64,000 nucleotides of DNA, taken from positions 62,001 to 126,000 of the forward strand of contig CAWIVH010000012.1 in the NCBI GenBank assembly GCA_963839475.1, in the 5' to 3' direction. The translations under genes and the position numbers were made by a program. Below are positions 17,827 through 26,641 of the stretch, one piece after another; within the stretch, counting starts at the first letter, position 1, and each line of letters begins with the position of its first letter. The notes beneath the pieces are model-generated. The model had not been told where the DNA came from. It ran no database searches and saw only the letters and a program-made list of their open reading frames with translations. Origin of the DNA: CAWIVH01 sp963839475. Its GTDB lineage: Bacteria; Acidobacteriota; UBA6911.

Positions 17827-17850
17827 ATAAAAAGACGGAGGCACGCGCGC

Positions 17851-18456
17851 TTGATTTTGACCTATGCCAACCAGCTGACAATCTTGAGGATGATATTCAT
17901 CCCATGTTTTGTTCTGCTAATCATTTATGGCCACCCGAAAACGGCGGCGATGGTATTTATCCTGGCCGGTTTGACCGACGGACTGGACGGCCTCCTCGCG
18001 CGCAAGCTTCAGCAGAAGACGGTCCTCGGATCCTACCTCGACCCGATGGCAGACAAGCTGCTCCTCACGGCAGCTTTTGTCACGCTGTCGGTCCGGACCC
18101 TGCCCCTGGCCGTGCACATTCCGGTCTGGCTTACGGTCCTCGCCATCAGCCGCGACGTGCTCATCGCCCTTTCAGCACTGATCATTCATCTCCAGACCGG
18201 CCATACGGAATTTCCGCCAAGCATGCTGGGCAAGTGTACAACAGTATCTCAGTTGGCAACGGTCGGCTGCGGGCTGCTGGCGAACTTTTCCGAAGCGATA
18301 GGGAACCATTTATTCATGCCGTCGGTTTATGCCTCCTTAATTCTTACCCTGGCATCCGGCCTGCATTATTTCTATCGCTCTGCCAAAATCATCGGAAAAT
18401 ATCAGAGAGTGGAGAATGTCCATGGCCAGGACCGGCATCAAGATACGAGAGGTTGA
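17851..18456 (+). CDS. CDP-alcohol phosphatidyltransferase (PgsA-like)
   Basis: An integral membrane enzyme of about 201 residues. It moves a phosphatidyl group from CDP-diacylglycerol to an alcohol, most likely glycerol 3-phosphate in phosphatidylglycerol synthesis. The family signature D-G-x2-A-R-x8-G-x3-D-x3-D is complete (DGLLAR ... GSYLDPMADK) near residue 50-70. Several hydrophobic helices follow. I use the TTG at 17851 (reading ILTYANQLTILRM), with GGAGG nine bases upstream. The 3' end overlaps the next gene by about 35 bases in a different frame. The symbol is withheld because related enzymes make other phospholipids. Confidence 0.85.
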   Translation: MILTYANQLTILRMIFIPCFVLLIIYGHPKTAAMVFILAGLTDGLDGLLARKLQQKTVLGSYLDPMADKLLLTAAFVTLSVRTLPLAVHIPVWLTVLAISRDVLIALSALIIHLQTGHTEFPPSMLGKCTTVSQLATVGCGLLANFSEAIGNHLFMPSVYASLILTLASGLHYFYRSAKIIGKYQRVENVHGQDRHQDTRG

Positions 18457-19726
18457 GGCCGGATCCCCGGGCGCGGGGGCAGGATTGTCGGCAGGCGATG
18501 AGATCCTGGCCATTAACGGCCATCCTATTCCCGACGAGCTTGCACTGAGATTCCACCTCACGGATGAGTGCATTGCAATGGACGTCCGGAAAGCGGATGG
18601 GTCGGAGGTGATGGTCGATCTCGAGTTGGACGAGGGGGAAAATCTGGGGGTCGAGGTCGAAGACTTCAGGACCCGGACCTGCAACAATGCCTGCCTTTTC
18701 TGCTTCATTGACCAGCTCCCGCAGGGCATCCGGCCCACATTGAAGGTCAAAGACGACGACTATCGATTATCCTTCCTGCATGGCAATTACATCACCCTCA
18801 CCAACCTCCCCGAAAGAGAGCTCGACCGCATCATCGAACAAAGGTTGTCGCCGCTCTACATTTCGGTGCACGCTACCGACGTGGAGCGGCGCACTTACGT
18901 TCTGGGCCGTAAAAAGCCGGACGATCTGGATAGGAAAATGCGCAAGCTGATCGAGGGAGGCATCTCCTTGCATACCCAGATTGTCCTGATGCCCGGGATC
19001 AATGACGGGGCGTGCCTCGATAAAAGCCTCCGGGACCTGTTCAGTTATCATCCCGGAGTGGATTCAGTCGCCATTGTTCCGCTCGGCCTCTCCGATCACG
19101 GAAGCCCAAAGGAGAAATTCACTCCTGTGACACCGGAGTACTGCCGGAATGTTATTCGCCAGCTCAAACCCTGGCAGGCCGGGTTCCGCGAAGAGACCGG
19201 CCGGACCTTTGCCTATCTGGCTGACGAGTTTTATATCCAGGGGGGCGAGGATCTTCCCCCGGCGGTTTACTACGACGATTATTCCCAAATTGAAGATGGA
19301 GTCGGCATGGTAAGAAAATTCCTGGAGGAATTCGATGTGGAGTTTGCCCGCCGCCGCAAACTCCGGCCTCACCTCCATGGAACCCTGGTTACCGCCAGGC
19401 TCTTCTACCCTTTCCTGTCCGACTGCATCTCCCGATTCAATCTCAAGTTCGAAAGCAGGCTTGAAGTGCTGCTGGTGGAAAACCGATTCCTGGGAAAAGA
19501 TATCACGGTTGCCGGACTGCTTGGCGGTCGGGATATCCTGTCGGCCCTAAATCCCGGGAAGGCGGGGGATTTTGTCATTATCCCCCATGAGTGCATTTCC
19601 CGTGTGGACGGTATTCTGGTCGACAACATCGCACCCGCTGAGCTTGCTCGAGAACTGCGGGTTCCTGTTCATTCGAGCGGCCGCACCATGCGTGACTTTT
19701 TCGACCTCTTGTGCCATGAGCTTTGA
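18422..19726 (+). CDS. DUF512 / PDZ-radical-SAM-like Fe-S protein
   Basis: A 434-residue protein of the DUF512 family. The N-terminal 60 residues form a PDZ-like domain (AGSPGAGAGLSAGDEILAINGHPI). A CxxxCxxC cluster (C87, C91, C94 in CNNACLFCF) follows, as in radical SAM enzymes. The central part has LHGNYITLTNL, PLYISVHATD and HTQIVLMPGINDG, typical of a partial TIM barrel. The C-terminal DUF512 domain ends the protein. The function of the family is unknown. The start at 18422 has GGAG seven bases upstream; the ATG at 18416 is too close to it. It overlaps the end of the phosphatidyltransferase gene, so the two are probably coupled. Confidence 0.88.
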   Translation: MARTGIKIREVEAGSPGAGAGLSAGDEILAINGHPIPDELALRFHLTDECIAMDVRKADGSEVMVDLELDEGENLGVEVEDFRTRTCNNACLFCFIDQLPQGIRPTLKVKDDDYRLSFLHGNYITLTNLPERELDRIIEQRLSPLYISVHATDVERRTYVLGRKKPDDLDRKMRKLIEGGISLHTQIVLMPGINDGACLDKSLRDLFSYHPGVDSVAIVPLGLSDHGSPKEKFTPVTPEYCRNVIRQLKPWQAGFREETGRTFAYLADEFYIQGGEDLPPAVYYDDYSQIEDGVGMVRKFLEEFDVEFARRRKLRPHLHGTLVTARLFYPFLSDCISRFNLKFESRLEVLLVENRFLGKDITVAGLLGGRDILSALNPGKAGDFVIIPHECISRVDGILVDNIAPAELARELRVPVHSSGRTMRDFFDLLCHEL

Positions 19727-19750
19727 AGCCTCCGGGCGCCCGGAGGCTTC
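19725..19750 (+). terminator. Perfect 26-base palindrome at the DUF512 stop codon
   Basis: GAAGCCTCCGGGC and its exact complement abut, and the left arm overlaps the TGA of the DUF512 gene. A strong GC hairpin is possible but only TGTACG follows, so it would be a stemmed structure without a U tract. It may attenuate read-through to ribH or protect the upstream mRNA end. Confidence 0.5.
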
Positions 19751-19835
19751 TGTACGCACGTCGAATGCGCTTGTATTGGCGCATGGTCTCTAGCAGAATT
19801 GGGGTCCTCAGGAAGCTTACGCGGGAGAGATCATT

Positions 19836-20300
19836 ATGCCCAGAACGATCCAGGGGAGTCTTGAAGCTAAAGGCAGCAAGTTCGGCATCGTCATAAGCCG
19901 CTTCAACTCTTTCATCAGCGAGAGACTGTTGTCCGGCGCTTTGGACGCGCTCACGCGCAACGGCGCCTCGGGGGAAGATATCACTGTGGTTTGGGTGCCC
20001 GGCTCTTTTGAGATACCCCTCGCCGCCAAGAAGATGGCCGGCTGCGGGCAATACGACGCGGTCTTGTGCCTGGGGGCGCTTTTGCGCGGGGACACTCCGC
20101 ATTTCGACCACCTGGCTTCGACCGTAACCAAGGAATTGGCCGCCATCGGCCTGGAATCGGGTGTGCCTGTGATTTATGGCATTCTCACATGCAACACGAT
20201 GGAGCAGGCGGTCGAGCGAGCCGGACTCAAATCAGGCAACCGCGGCTTTGACGCTGCGATCACAGCCATAGAAATGGTGCAGGTCGTCCGACAGCTCTAA
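19836..20300 (+). CDS. ribH: 6,7-dimethyl-8-ribityllumazine synthase
   Basis: 154 residues, the usual length. It condenses 5-amino-6-ribitylaminouracil with 3,4-dihydroxybutanone phosphate to the riboflavin precursor. Family motifs are [20 protein letters not shown] near the N-terminus, [13 protein letters not shown] near 55, [17 protein letters not shown] near 85 (catalytic-site His) and [16 protein letters not shown] near 115. GGGAGAG precedes the ATG. It is followed by nusB, a common bacterial order. No FMN riboswitch-like leader is seen. Confidence 0.96.
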   Translation: MPRTIQGSLEAKGSKFGIVISRFNSFISERLLSGALDALTRNGASGEDITVVWVPGSFEIPLAAKKMAGCGQYDAVLCLGALLRGDTPHFDHLASTVTKELAAIGLESGVPVIYGILTCNTMEQAVERAGLKSGNRGFDAAITAIEMVQVVRQL

Positions 20301-20347
20301 TGCCGGCCCGTCCGGCTGATCCAATTCCCCGGGGCGAAATCTGAAAC

Positions 20348-20770
20348 ATGGGAATACGAAGAACGGCTCGTGAGTGCGCACTCCAGATGCTTTTCCAATT
20401 CGACATGGGCCAGCAGCCCGTGGAGGAAATATTCGACTCCTTCTGGGACCTGAATGAGCAGCCGAAAAAAGTTCGAGAATTCGCCAATGCCCTTTTCGAG
20501 GGAAGCGTAGACCGGCTTGAGGAAATCGACAGGACAATTCAACAGCACACCCAGAACTGGCGGCTGAGCCGGATGGCAGCCGTCGATCGGAATATTCTTC
20601 GCCTGGCGGTGTATGAGTTCCTGTCGGATTCTGAAACTCCGGCAACTGTCGTCATCAACGAAGCGCTGGAAATCGCCAAGAAATTCTCGACCCACGAATC
20701 GGCACAATTCGTCAACGGGATATTGGACAGCATCAAAAACGACCTGCTGAACAAGGAAGCGGAAATCTGA
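20348..20770 (+). CDS. nusB: Transcription antitermination protein NusB
   Basis: A 140-residue all-helical RNA-binding protein that with NusE loads onto boxA RNA during rRNA transcription. It begins MGIRRTARECALQMLFQFDMG, the characteristic arginine-rich start. It also has WRLSRMAAVDRNILRLAVYEFL and VVINEALEIAKKFSTHESAQFVNGILDSI, the C-terminal family signature. It sits between ribH and lysS; its last base is the first base of the lysS start codon (TGATG), so the two are coupled. Confidence 0.96.
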   Translation: MGIRRTARECALQMLFQFDMGQQPVEEIFDSFWDLNEQPKKVREFANALFEGSVDRLEEIDRTIQQHTQNWRLSRMAAVDRNILRLAVYEFLSDSETPATVVINEALEIAKKFSTHESAQFVNGILDSIKNDLLNKEAEI

Positions 20771-22284
20771 TGGAACAAGAAACCAATCTTCTCGCACAAC
20801 GTCGCTCAAAACTTGCGGAGCTGAAAAGAAGAGGATACGACCCTTACCCTCACAAATTCGACTATAGCCACACCATTGGCGAAATCCGTCGACTTTTCGA
20901 TCAGGCTACTGCAGCCGAACTCGAGGAAAACAAGCAGGTCGTGCGCGTCTGCGGCCGGATCATGTCGCTTCGACCGATGGGGAAAGCCGGGTTCATTGAT
21001 TTGTCGGATGGGGAAAAACGGCTTCAGGTTTATGTCCGTCGCGATACGGTGGGGCAGGAAAATTTCGACCTGTTCCAGCTTTTCGATCTGGGGGACATCG
21101 TTGGAGCCGAGGGCGCTCTGTTCCGCACGCGGACCAACGAGCTTTCTGTAGCGGCCGCCAAAGTTTCGCACCTCTCCAAAAACGTTCTGCCCTTGCCGGA
21201 GAAATGGCACGGGCTGACCGATATTGAAACCCGTTTCCGCCAGCGCTACGTCGATCTGATCGTAAATCCTGAAGTTCGTGAGGTGTTCGTCAAGCGGAGC
21301 CGGATCGTTCGTGAGATCCGCAATTTTCTCGATGAACTCGGCTACCTGGAGGTGGAAACGCCTGTGCTGCAGTCGATCGCCGGAGGCGCCCTGGCAAGGC
21401 CGTTTGTGACCCATCACAACGCCCTGAACATGGATCTCTACCTGCGCATCGCGCTGGAACTCTATCTTAAGCGGTTGATTGTCGGGGGGATTCCTCGCGT
21501 TTATGAACTGAGCCGGATTTTCCGCAATGAGGGAATCTCGAGCCATCACAATCCGGAATTCACGATGCTGGAGTTTTATCAGGCCTACAGCGATTTCCGC
21601 GATTTGATGGAACTCACCGAAAAGATGATCACCCAGATTGCCGAGGCCGTCACCGGCTCGCGCCTGGTGGAGTTCCAGGAGCACACCCTGGACTTCGGCA
21701 CCTGGCATAAATACAGCCTGAAAGAGGCTATCCTGCGCTTCTGGCCTGAAAACGTTCCAAAGCCAGAGGAAGCGGATTTGCAGTCAGAAGAAAAGCTGCG
21801 GTTACTGGCCGCCGCGGTCCATGCCGAGGTTGAAACCGGCTGGGGGCCGGGAAAGGTTCTGGCCGCGATCTTTGAAGTTGTTTCCGAGCCGCATTTGATA
21901 CAGCCCACCTTTATTTACGACTATCCGACCGAAGTCTCCCCGCTCTCAAAGAGAAAAGCGGGCGACCCGGATACGGTGGAGCGCTTCGAACTTTACATCG
22001 GCGGCATGGAAGTGGCCAACGCCTATTCGGAGCTGAACGATCCGGCCGAGCAGAGGCTTCGCTTCGAAGAGCAGCTCCGCTCGAAGGGCATGGGGGACGA
22101 AGAAGCGCATGCCATGGACGACGACTATATCCGCGCGCTGTGCTATGGAATGCCGCCGACGGCCGGTGAGGGCATTGGAATCGACCGGCTTACGATGGTG
22201 CTGACCAATTCGCGCTCCATCCGCGATGTGATCCTGTTCCCTCTGCTCCGGCATGAAACCGGCATCATTACGGGCCTGGAGTAG
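20770..22284 (+). CDS. lysS: Lysyl-tRNA synthetase, class II
   Basis: 504 residues, the usual length. It charges tRNA-Lys. The N-terminal OB-fold anticodon domain spans about residues 55-150 (VRVCGRIMSLRPMGKAGFIDL). The class II catalytic core has motif 2 (RIFRNEGISSHHNPEFTMLEFYQAYSD), the lysine-specific TEVSPLSKRK loop, and motif 3 (GEGIGIDRLTMVLTNSRSIRDVILFP). It overlaps nusB by one base and is followed at 30 bases by the Lol-type permease gene. Confidence 0.97.
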   Translation: MEQETNLLAQRRSKLAELKRRGYDPYPHKFDYSHTIGEIRRLFDQATAAELEENKQVVRVCGRIMSLRPMGKAGFIDLSDGEKRLQVYVRRDTVGQENFDLFQLFDLGDIVGAEGALFRTRTNELSVAAAKVSHLSKNVLPLPEKWHGLTDIETRFRQRYVDLIVNPEVREVFVKRSRIVREIRNFLDELGYLEVETPVLQSIAGGALARPFVTHHNALNMDLYLRIALELYLKRLIVGGIPRVYELSRIFRNEGISSHHNPEFTMLEFYQAYSDFRDLMELTEKMITQIAEAVTGSRLVEFQEHTLDFGTWHKYSLKEAILRFWPENVPKPEEADLQSEEKLRLLAAAVHAEVETGWGPGKVLAAIFEVVSEPHLIQPTFIYDYPTEVSPLSKRKAGDPDTVERFELYIGGMEVANAYSELNDPAEQRLRFEEQLRSKGMGDEEAHAMDDDYIRALCYGMPPTAGEGIGIDRLTMVLTNSRSIRDVILFPLLRHETGIITGLE

Positions 22285-22314
22285 GTAACCACCTGCGGTT
22301 CACCGGAACGGCTG

Positions 22315-23571
22315 ATGAAATTCGAACTGTTCGTTGCATTCCGCTACCTGAGGGCCAAGCGAAAGCAGACGATGGTGTCGGTGATCTCCGCCATCTCGAC
22401 TCTGGGAATTACGGCCGGCGTCATGGCGCTGGTAATCGCCCTGGCTCTTTCGACGGGTTTCCGCGAAGATATCCAGGCCAAAATTGTCGGGGCGACCTCT
22501 CACGTGAACCTGTTGCGCCTGGACGGCACCGCCATCACCGATTACGACCTCCTCCTGGAAAAATTGCGCCGCGTGCCCCATGTAACGGGCGCCGCCCCTG
22601 CCATCTTCAACCAGGTCTTCATAGCCAGCGCCACCAGGAACCAGGGCGCGGTTTTGAAGGGAATCGATCCCTTGAGGGAACGGGATATTTCCGACTTCTT
22701 TTCCCATATCACCGAAGGAGACCCGCGCGCACTCGATGCGATGCCGCCAGGCAGTCCATCGGACGAACTCCCGCCGCCCGACAACATCATCATCGGGAAA
22801 GAAATGGCCCGGCAGCTGGGAGTAGGAATCGGCGGCAGCCTTAAAGTTTTTGTCCCAATGGGCCGCATGACTCCGCTCGGGATGGCCACATCCCAGAAAA
22901 CCTTCCAGGTCGCCGCCATCTTCGAATCGGGTCTGTGGGACTACGATTCCAATTGGGCCTATGCGGCAATTGCGCCTGCGCGCAGGCTGTTGTCCTTTCC
23001 CCCGGGCTCAGCGTCTGTCCTGCAATTCAAAACCGACGATCTGGAGGCCGCTGCTGAAATCGCCGACGCCGTTCGGGAAGCCGCCGGCACCGGATTCAAT
23101 ACCACCACCTGGATTGACCTCAACAAGCCGCTTTTTTCCGCTCTTAAGCTGGAGAAGCTTGCGCTCTTCATCACCATCAGCCTGATCGTCTTTGTCGCCG
23201 CGCTAAACATCGTCACGACCCTCATCATGATGGTCCTTGAAAAACAGGCGGACATCGCCATCCTTACCGCTATGGGAGCCAGACCCGACACAATTATGCG
23301 TATTTTCCTGCTCCAGGGATTGATCATAGGCTTGCTGGGGACATTCGCAGGATCGTCCCTCGGCATTATCGCCTGCCGGATTCTCGACAAATACCGACTC
23401 ATCAAACTGACAGCTGAAATCTATAGCATTCCTTATGTCCCCTTTCACGTGAAGGTTGGAGATGTAGCACTGGTGTGTTTTACGGCTCTCTTGATCAGCT
23501 TCCTGGCTACGATTTATCCCGCTCGCAATGCTTCACGCCTCAACCCGGTGGAAGTGCTCCGATATGAATGA
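22315..23571 (+). CDS. Lipoprotein-releasing ABC transporter permease (LolC/LolE type)
   Basis: A 418-residue inner-membrane permease that with LolD releases lipoproteins for delivery to the outer membrane. It starts MKFELFVAFRYLRAKRKQ and has a first membrane helix (SVISAISTLGITAGVMALVIALALS). A long periplasmic MacB-like domain follows (residues about 50-270), then three C-terminal helices ending in the FtsX-like [10 protein letters not shown]. Only one permease gene accompanies lolD, so the transporter is probably a homodimer. It overlaps lolD by eight bases. Confidence 0.92.
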   Translation: MKFELFVAFRYLRAKRKQTMVSVISAISTLGITAGVMALVIALALSTGFREDIQAKIVGATSHVNLLRLDGTAITDYDLLLEKLRRVPHVTGAAPAIFNQVFIASATRNQGAVLKGIDPLRERDISDFFSHITEGDPRALDAMPPGSPSDELPPPDNIIIGKEMARQLGVGIGGSLKVFVPMGRMTPLGMATSQKTFQVAAIFESGLWDYDSNWAYAAIAPARRLLSFPPGSASVLQFKTDDLEAAAEIADAVREAAGTGFNTTTWIDLNKPLFSALKLEKLALFITISLIVFVAALNIVTTLIMMVLEKQADIAILTAMGARPDTIMRIFLLQGLIIGLLGTFAGSSLGIIACRILDKYRLIKLTAEIYSIPYVPFHVKVGDVALVCFTALLISFLATIYPARNASRLNPVEVLRYE

Positions 23572-24241
23572 TTTTCTCAAGGTATGCGATCTCTATAAGA
23601 GCTTCCGCTCCGGGGAGGATCGGCTCGAAGTGCTCACCGGATTGTCACTGGAGCTCCCCAAGGGTGAGATGGCTGCGGTTACGGGGGCATCGGGCTCGGG
23701 AAAAAGCACCCTTCTGCATATCCTTGGAGGCATGGATGCGCCTGACCGCGGTTCGGTGCAGGTTGGTGGAGTGGAATTGGCCGGCCTGGATCGGCCGCGG
23801 CTCTCGGAATTCCGGAATCGTACGGTCGGTTTCGTATTCCAGTTTCATCACCTGCTGCCGGAATTCACCGCCCTCGAAAACGTGGCCATGCCGCTTTTGC
23901 TGAGGGGCGTTCCTCCCCAGGAGGCCAAGACCAGCGCCAGGGCCACCCTTGCCGACGTGGGTTTGGAGGCCCGTAGCCGGCATCGACCGGGCGAGCTTTC
24001 AGGCGGTGAGCAACAACGGGTGGCGCTCGCCCGGGCGCTCGCAGGACACCCCCAAATCCTTCTGGCAGACGAACCCACAGGCAACCTTGATCCCCATACT
24101 GGTGACCTCGTCGGGAACCTCTTCCTCGACCTGCATCGCCGTCATGGCCTCACCTCGGTTCTGGTTACACACAACGAAAAGCTTGCCCGCATCTGCAGCA
24201 GGATTTACCGCCTCGAAAATGGACAACTCAACCCGTTGTGA
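23564..24241 (+). CDS. lolD: Lipoprotein-releasing ABC transporter ATPase LolD
   Basis: A 225-residue ATPase. Walker A is GASGSGKST, the Q-loop region [24 protein letters not shown] is the LolD/MacB type, the signature is LSGGEQQR and Walker B is [13 protein letters not shown] start it at the ATG at 23564 inside the end of the permease gene; the longer frame from 23528 lies wholly within that gene. It energises lipoprotein release with the upstream permease. Confidence 0.93.
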   Translation: MNDFLKVCDLYKSFRSGEDRLEVLTGLSLELPKGEMAAVTGASGSGKSTLLHILGGMDAPDRGSVQVGGVELAGLDRPRLSEFRNRTVGFVFQFHHLLPEFTALENVAMPLLLRGVPPQEAKTSARATLADVGLEARSRHRPGELSGGEQQRVALARALAGHPQILLADEPTGNLDPHTGDLVGNLFLDLHRRHGLTSVLVTHNEKLARICSRIYRLENGQLNPL

Positions 24242-24320
24242 ACTGCTGTCGCCTGGCCGTCCGATAGATCGAGTCCCGATTCCGGGAGCAGCCTGCGCCC
24301 AATATCCTCGGAAAAATCAA

Positions 24321-26483
24321 GTGAACGAGCGCCGGATAGAGATCTCTAAGGTTGTCGCGGACGCCGCCGATTATAACTGCATGCCGTGGAACCTTTTGTC
24401 CCATGCTGCCGTCGTGTTGCGCTCGCTGGCCATCGTGGGCATGATTTTCGTCGCTCGTGTCGGGCTTCTCCCGGGACAGCAATCACCGATCCCCGGGCCA
24501 ACTGAATCCATCAAAGATGTCCTCAGGGACAGCGACGGCAATTTCATCCCCGACCGCTTGGGGGAGACGGTGAATATTGCAGGAACCGTTACCCAGACAC
24601 CCAGAAGAATGGGCCAAGCATCATTCATTGCAGTCATCCAGGACTCCTCGGGCGGGTTGCGGCTTTATACAACAATCGGCGGCGTGTTTCCTCCCGATCT
24701 GAAACTCGGAGACCAGGCATGGGTCCGGGGCAAGATCCACCAATATGTCGGCACGGAAGAGCTGATCGTCGAAAAGCTGATAAAGCTCGGGAGCGGTCCC
24801 GCAATTCAAGCTGATCCAGTCAGGGCGGCCGACCTGAAGGGTGAGGCCTTTTCCGGCAAGCTGGTACGGATTTCCGGAGAGCTTGTCGCCAACCAGGACT
24901 CGAGTCAGGGTTCGCGAGCCGGGCTCGAATTAAGGGACAGCTCCGGCACGATTCCCATCCTTATCTACGACCTTTTTTTCAGCGATCCCAAATTCGTTAA
25001 AGGGCTGATGGGTGGCGGAACAGTCGATATTACTGGAATTGCAGCCCAGGTCAGGGAAAGGGAACCTTTGAACGCCGGCTATGTTCTCACTCCCCGGGAT
25101 TCATCGGACTTCAGGTTCCATCCGCCTCCTCCGTATCTGAGGTATGCCATCATCCTGCTGGCAATCATGGGAACTGGCTTTATGGTCGATCTCTGGCTGC
25201 GCCGGCGGAAAGCGGAGAAACGCGCGCTGGAAATGTCCAGGATTCTTCAGGAGCTGCAGAGATCCAAAGCAGCCCTGCAGAACGGGGCTGAAGAGCTGAG
25301 CCGGGCAAAAGAAGCCGCGGAAGCCGCCAATCAAGCCAAGTCCGATTTCCTTGCCAATATGAGCCATGAGATCCGGACTCCCATGAACGGGATCATTGGT
25401 ATGACCGATCTGGCCCTGGAATGCGCGGACAAACCGGAGCTGCGCGATTACCTTCAAATGGTCCGGACTTCCGCGGATTCGCTCCTATCTCTGATCAACG
25501 ACATTCTTGATTTTTCTAAAATCGAATCGGGAAAATTCGAGCTTGATGCTGTTGATTTCTCCCTCCGTGAATCTTTGGACCTGACGATCGGCCCCCTGAG
25601 AGTGAGAGCCGGTCACAAGGGATTGTTGCTGGTATGCAACCTGGCCGAAGATGTGCCGGATTCTTTGATGGGCGATCCCCGGCGCCTCGGCCAGATTCTC
25701 ATCAACCTGGTAGGCAACGCGATCAAATTCACTGAAAAGGGGGGGATACGTATCCAGGTCCGCCGTGAGGCCGGCGAAGGAGAAGGCATCCGCCTCCGGT
25801 TCACAGTCCAGGATACCGGGATCGGGATCCCGGCTGGTAAGCAGCAGGCGATTTTTGATTCATTCGTCCAGGTGGACGGGTCGATGTCCCGCAAATACGG
25901 TGGCACAGGGCTTGGGCTGGCGATTTCCAGGTATCTGGTCGAGATGATGCGCGGAAGGATCTGGGTCGAGAGCGGTGAGGGGGAAGGCAGCACCTTCCAC
26001 TTTACATGCATCTTTGACGAGCCCCGCCTCACCGGAGAAAGGCGCTGTGATCCCCAAGGGGCGGTGGAAAAGCCTCCTGCCAAAGTTTCCTCTCGCCGGC
26101 GGTTTCGCATCCTGCTGGCTGAAGACAATATCGTGAACCAGAGGCTGGCAACCCGCCTCCTGGAGAAGAGGGGCCATTGTGTTGCCGTCGCCGCAAACGG
26201 TGTTGAAGTCATGACACTGCTCAAATCCGAACCAATAGATCTGGTACTGATGGACCTTCAGATGCCGGTTATGGACGGCTTTGAAACGACCTCCGCGATC
26301 CGGCAATCCGAAAAGGCCACGAAGTCACGCCTGCCAATCGTGGCCCTAACAGCCCACGCAATGAAGGGCGATCGCGAACGCTGCCTTGAAGCCGGAATGG
26401 ATTACTATATTTCCAAACCGATTCAACCGGCTGAATTGGACTCGATGCTGCTTCAGATGGAAAAAACCATTCGCGTACAATAA
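24321..26483 (+). CDS. Hybrid sensor histidine kinase/response regulator with OB-fold sensor region
   Basis: About 720 residues. A hydrophobic N-terminal segment ([20 protein letters not shown]) is followed by an extracytoplasmic region of about 210 residues that reads as two OB-fold-like beta units: [18 protein letters not shown] through [13 protein letters not shown], and [17 protein letters not shown] through [12 protein letters not shown] second membrane helix ([19 protein letters not shown]) and a coiled coil lead to a HisKA domain with the phospho-acceptor His349 in MSHEIRTP. The ATPase domain shows [16 protein letters not shown] and [10 protein letters not shown]. The receiver domain has its phospho-acceptor Asp645 in [12 protein letters not shown] use the GTG at 24321; the ATG at 24381 is possible. 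The open frame upstream into lolD is spurious. Partner and signal unknown. Confidence 0.85.
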   Translation: MNERRIEISKVVADAADYNCMPWNLLSHAAVVLRSLAIVGMIFVARVGLLPGQQSPIPGPTESIKDVLRDSDGNFIPDRLGETVNIAGTVTQTPRRMGQASFIAVIQDSSGGLRLYTTIGGVFPPDLKLGDQAWVRGKIHQYVGTEELIVEKLIKLGSGPAIQADPVRAADLKGEAFSGKLVRISGELVANQDSSQGSRAGLELRDSSGTIPILIYDLFFSDPKFVKGLMGGGTVDITGIAAQVREREPLNAGYVLTPRDSSDFRFHPPPPYLRYAIILLAIMGTGFMVDLWLRRRKAEKRALEMSRILQELQRSKAALQNGAEELSRAKEAAEAANQAKSDFLANMSHEIRTPMNGIIGMTDLALECADKPELRDYLQMVRTSADSLLSLINDILDFSKIESGKFELDAVDFSLRESLDLTIGPLRVRAGHKGLLLVCNLAEDVPDSLMGDPRRLGQILINLVGNAIKFTEKGGIRIQVRREAGEGEGIRLRFTVQDTGIGIPAGKQQAIFDSFVQVDGSMSRKYGGTGLGLAISRYLVEMMRGRIWVESGEGEGSTFHFTCIFDEPRLTGERRCDPQGAVEKPPAKVSSRRRFRILLAEDNIVNQRLATRLLEKRGHCVAVAANGVEVMTLLKSEPIDLVLMDLQMPVMDGFETTSAIRQSEKATKSRLPIVALTAHAMKGDRERCLEAGMDYYISKPIQPAELDSMLLQMEKTIRVQ

Positions 26484-26579
26484 GGACCCGTCCATTAATA
26501 ACGTGTATGCTTTGCTGCTGGCCCGCGGGCGGGCATCGGCTGCGTTACCTCTCCTCGATGTTGTCATCGCATATCGGTC

Positions 26580-26609
26580 TTTACAGGCTTTTGATGGAGT
26601 CCGTATAAT
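26580..26609 (+). promoter_or_regulatory. Candidate sigma-70 promoter for clpC
   Basis: TTTACA (26580-26585) and TATAAT (26604-26609) are separated by 18 bases and lie about 33 bases before the clpC start. The spacing and both hexamers fit a housekeeping promoter. Confidence 0.55.
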
Positions 26610-26641
26610 GGAACTTCAAATCGAGAGGATTCCTTTACGAA

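Noticed and set aside
17778..18548. 256-codon frame overlapping the phosphatidyltransferase
   Set aside because: It is a different frame of the same stretch and lacks the membrane helices and the DGxxAR signature seen in the other frame.
23949..24320. 124-codon N-terminal extension of the hybrid kinase
   Set aside because: It lies in another frame of lolD and has no signal or domain features. The kinase has plausible starts after the lolD stop.
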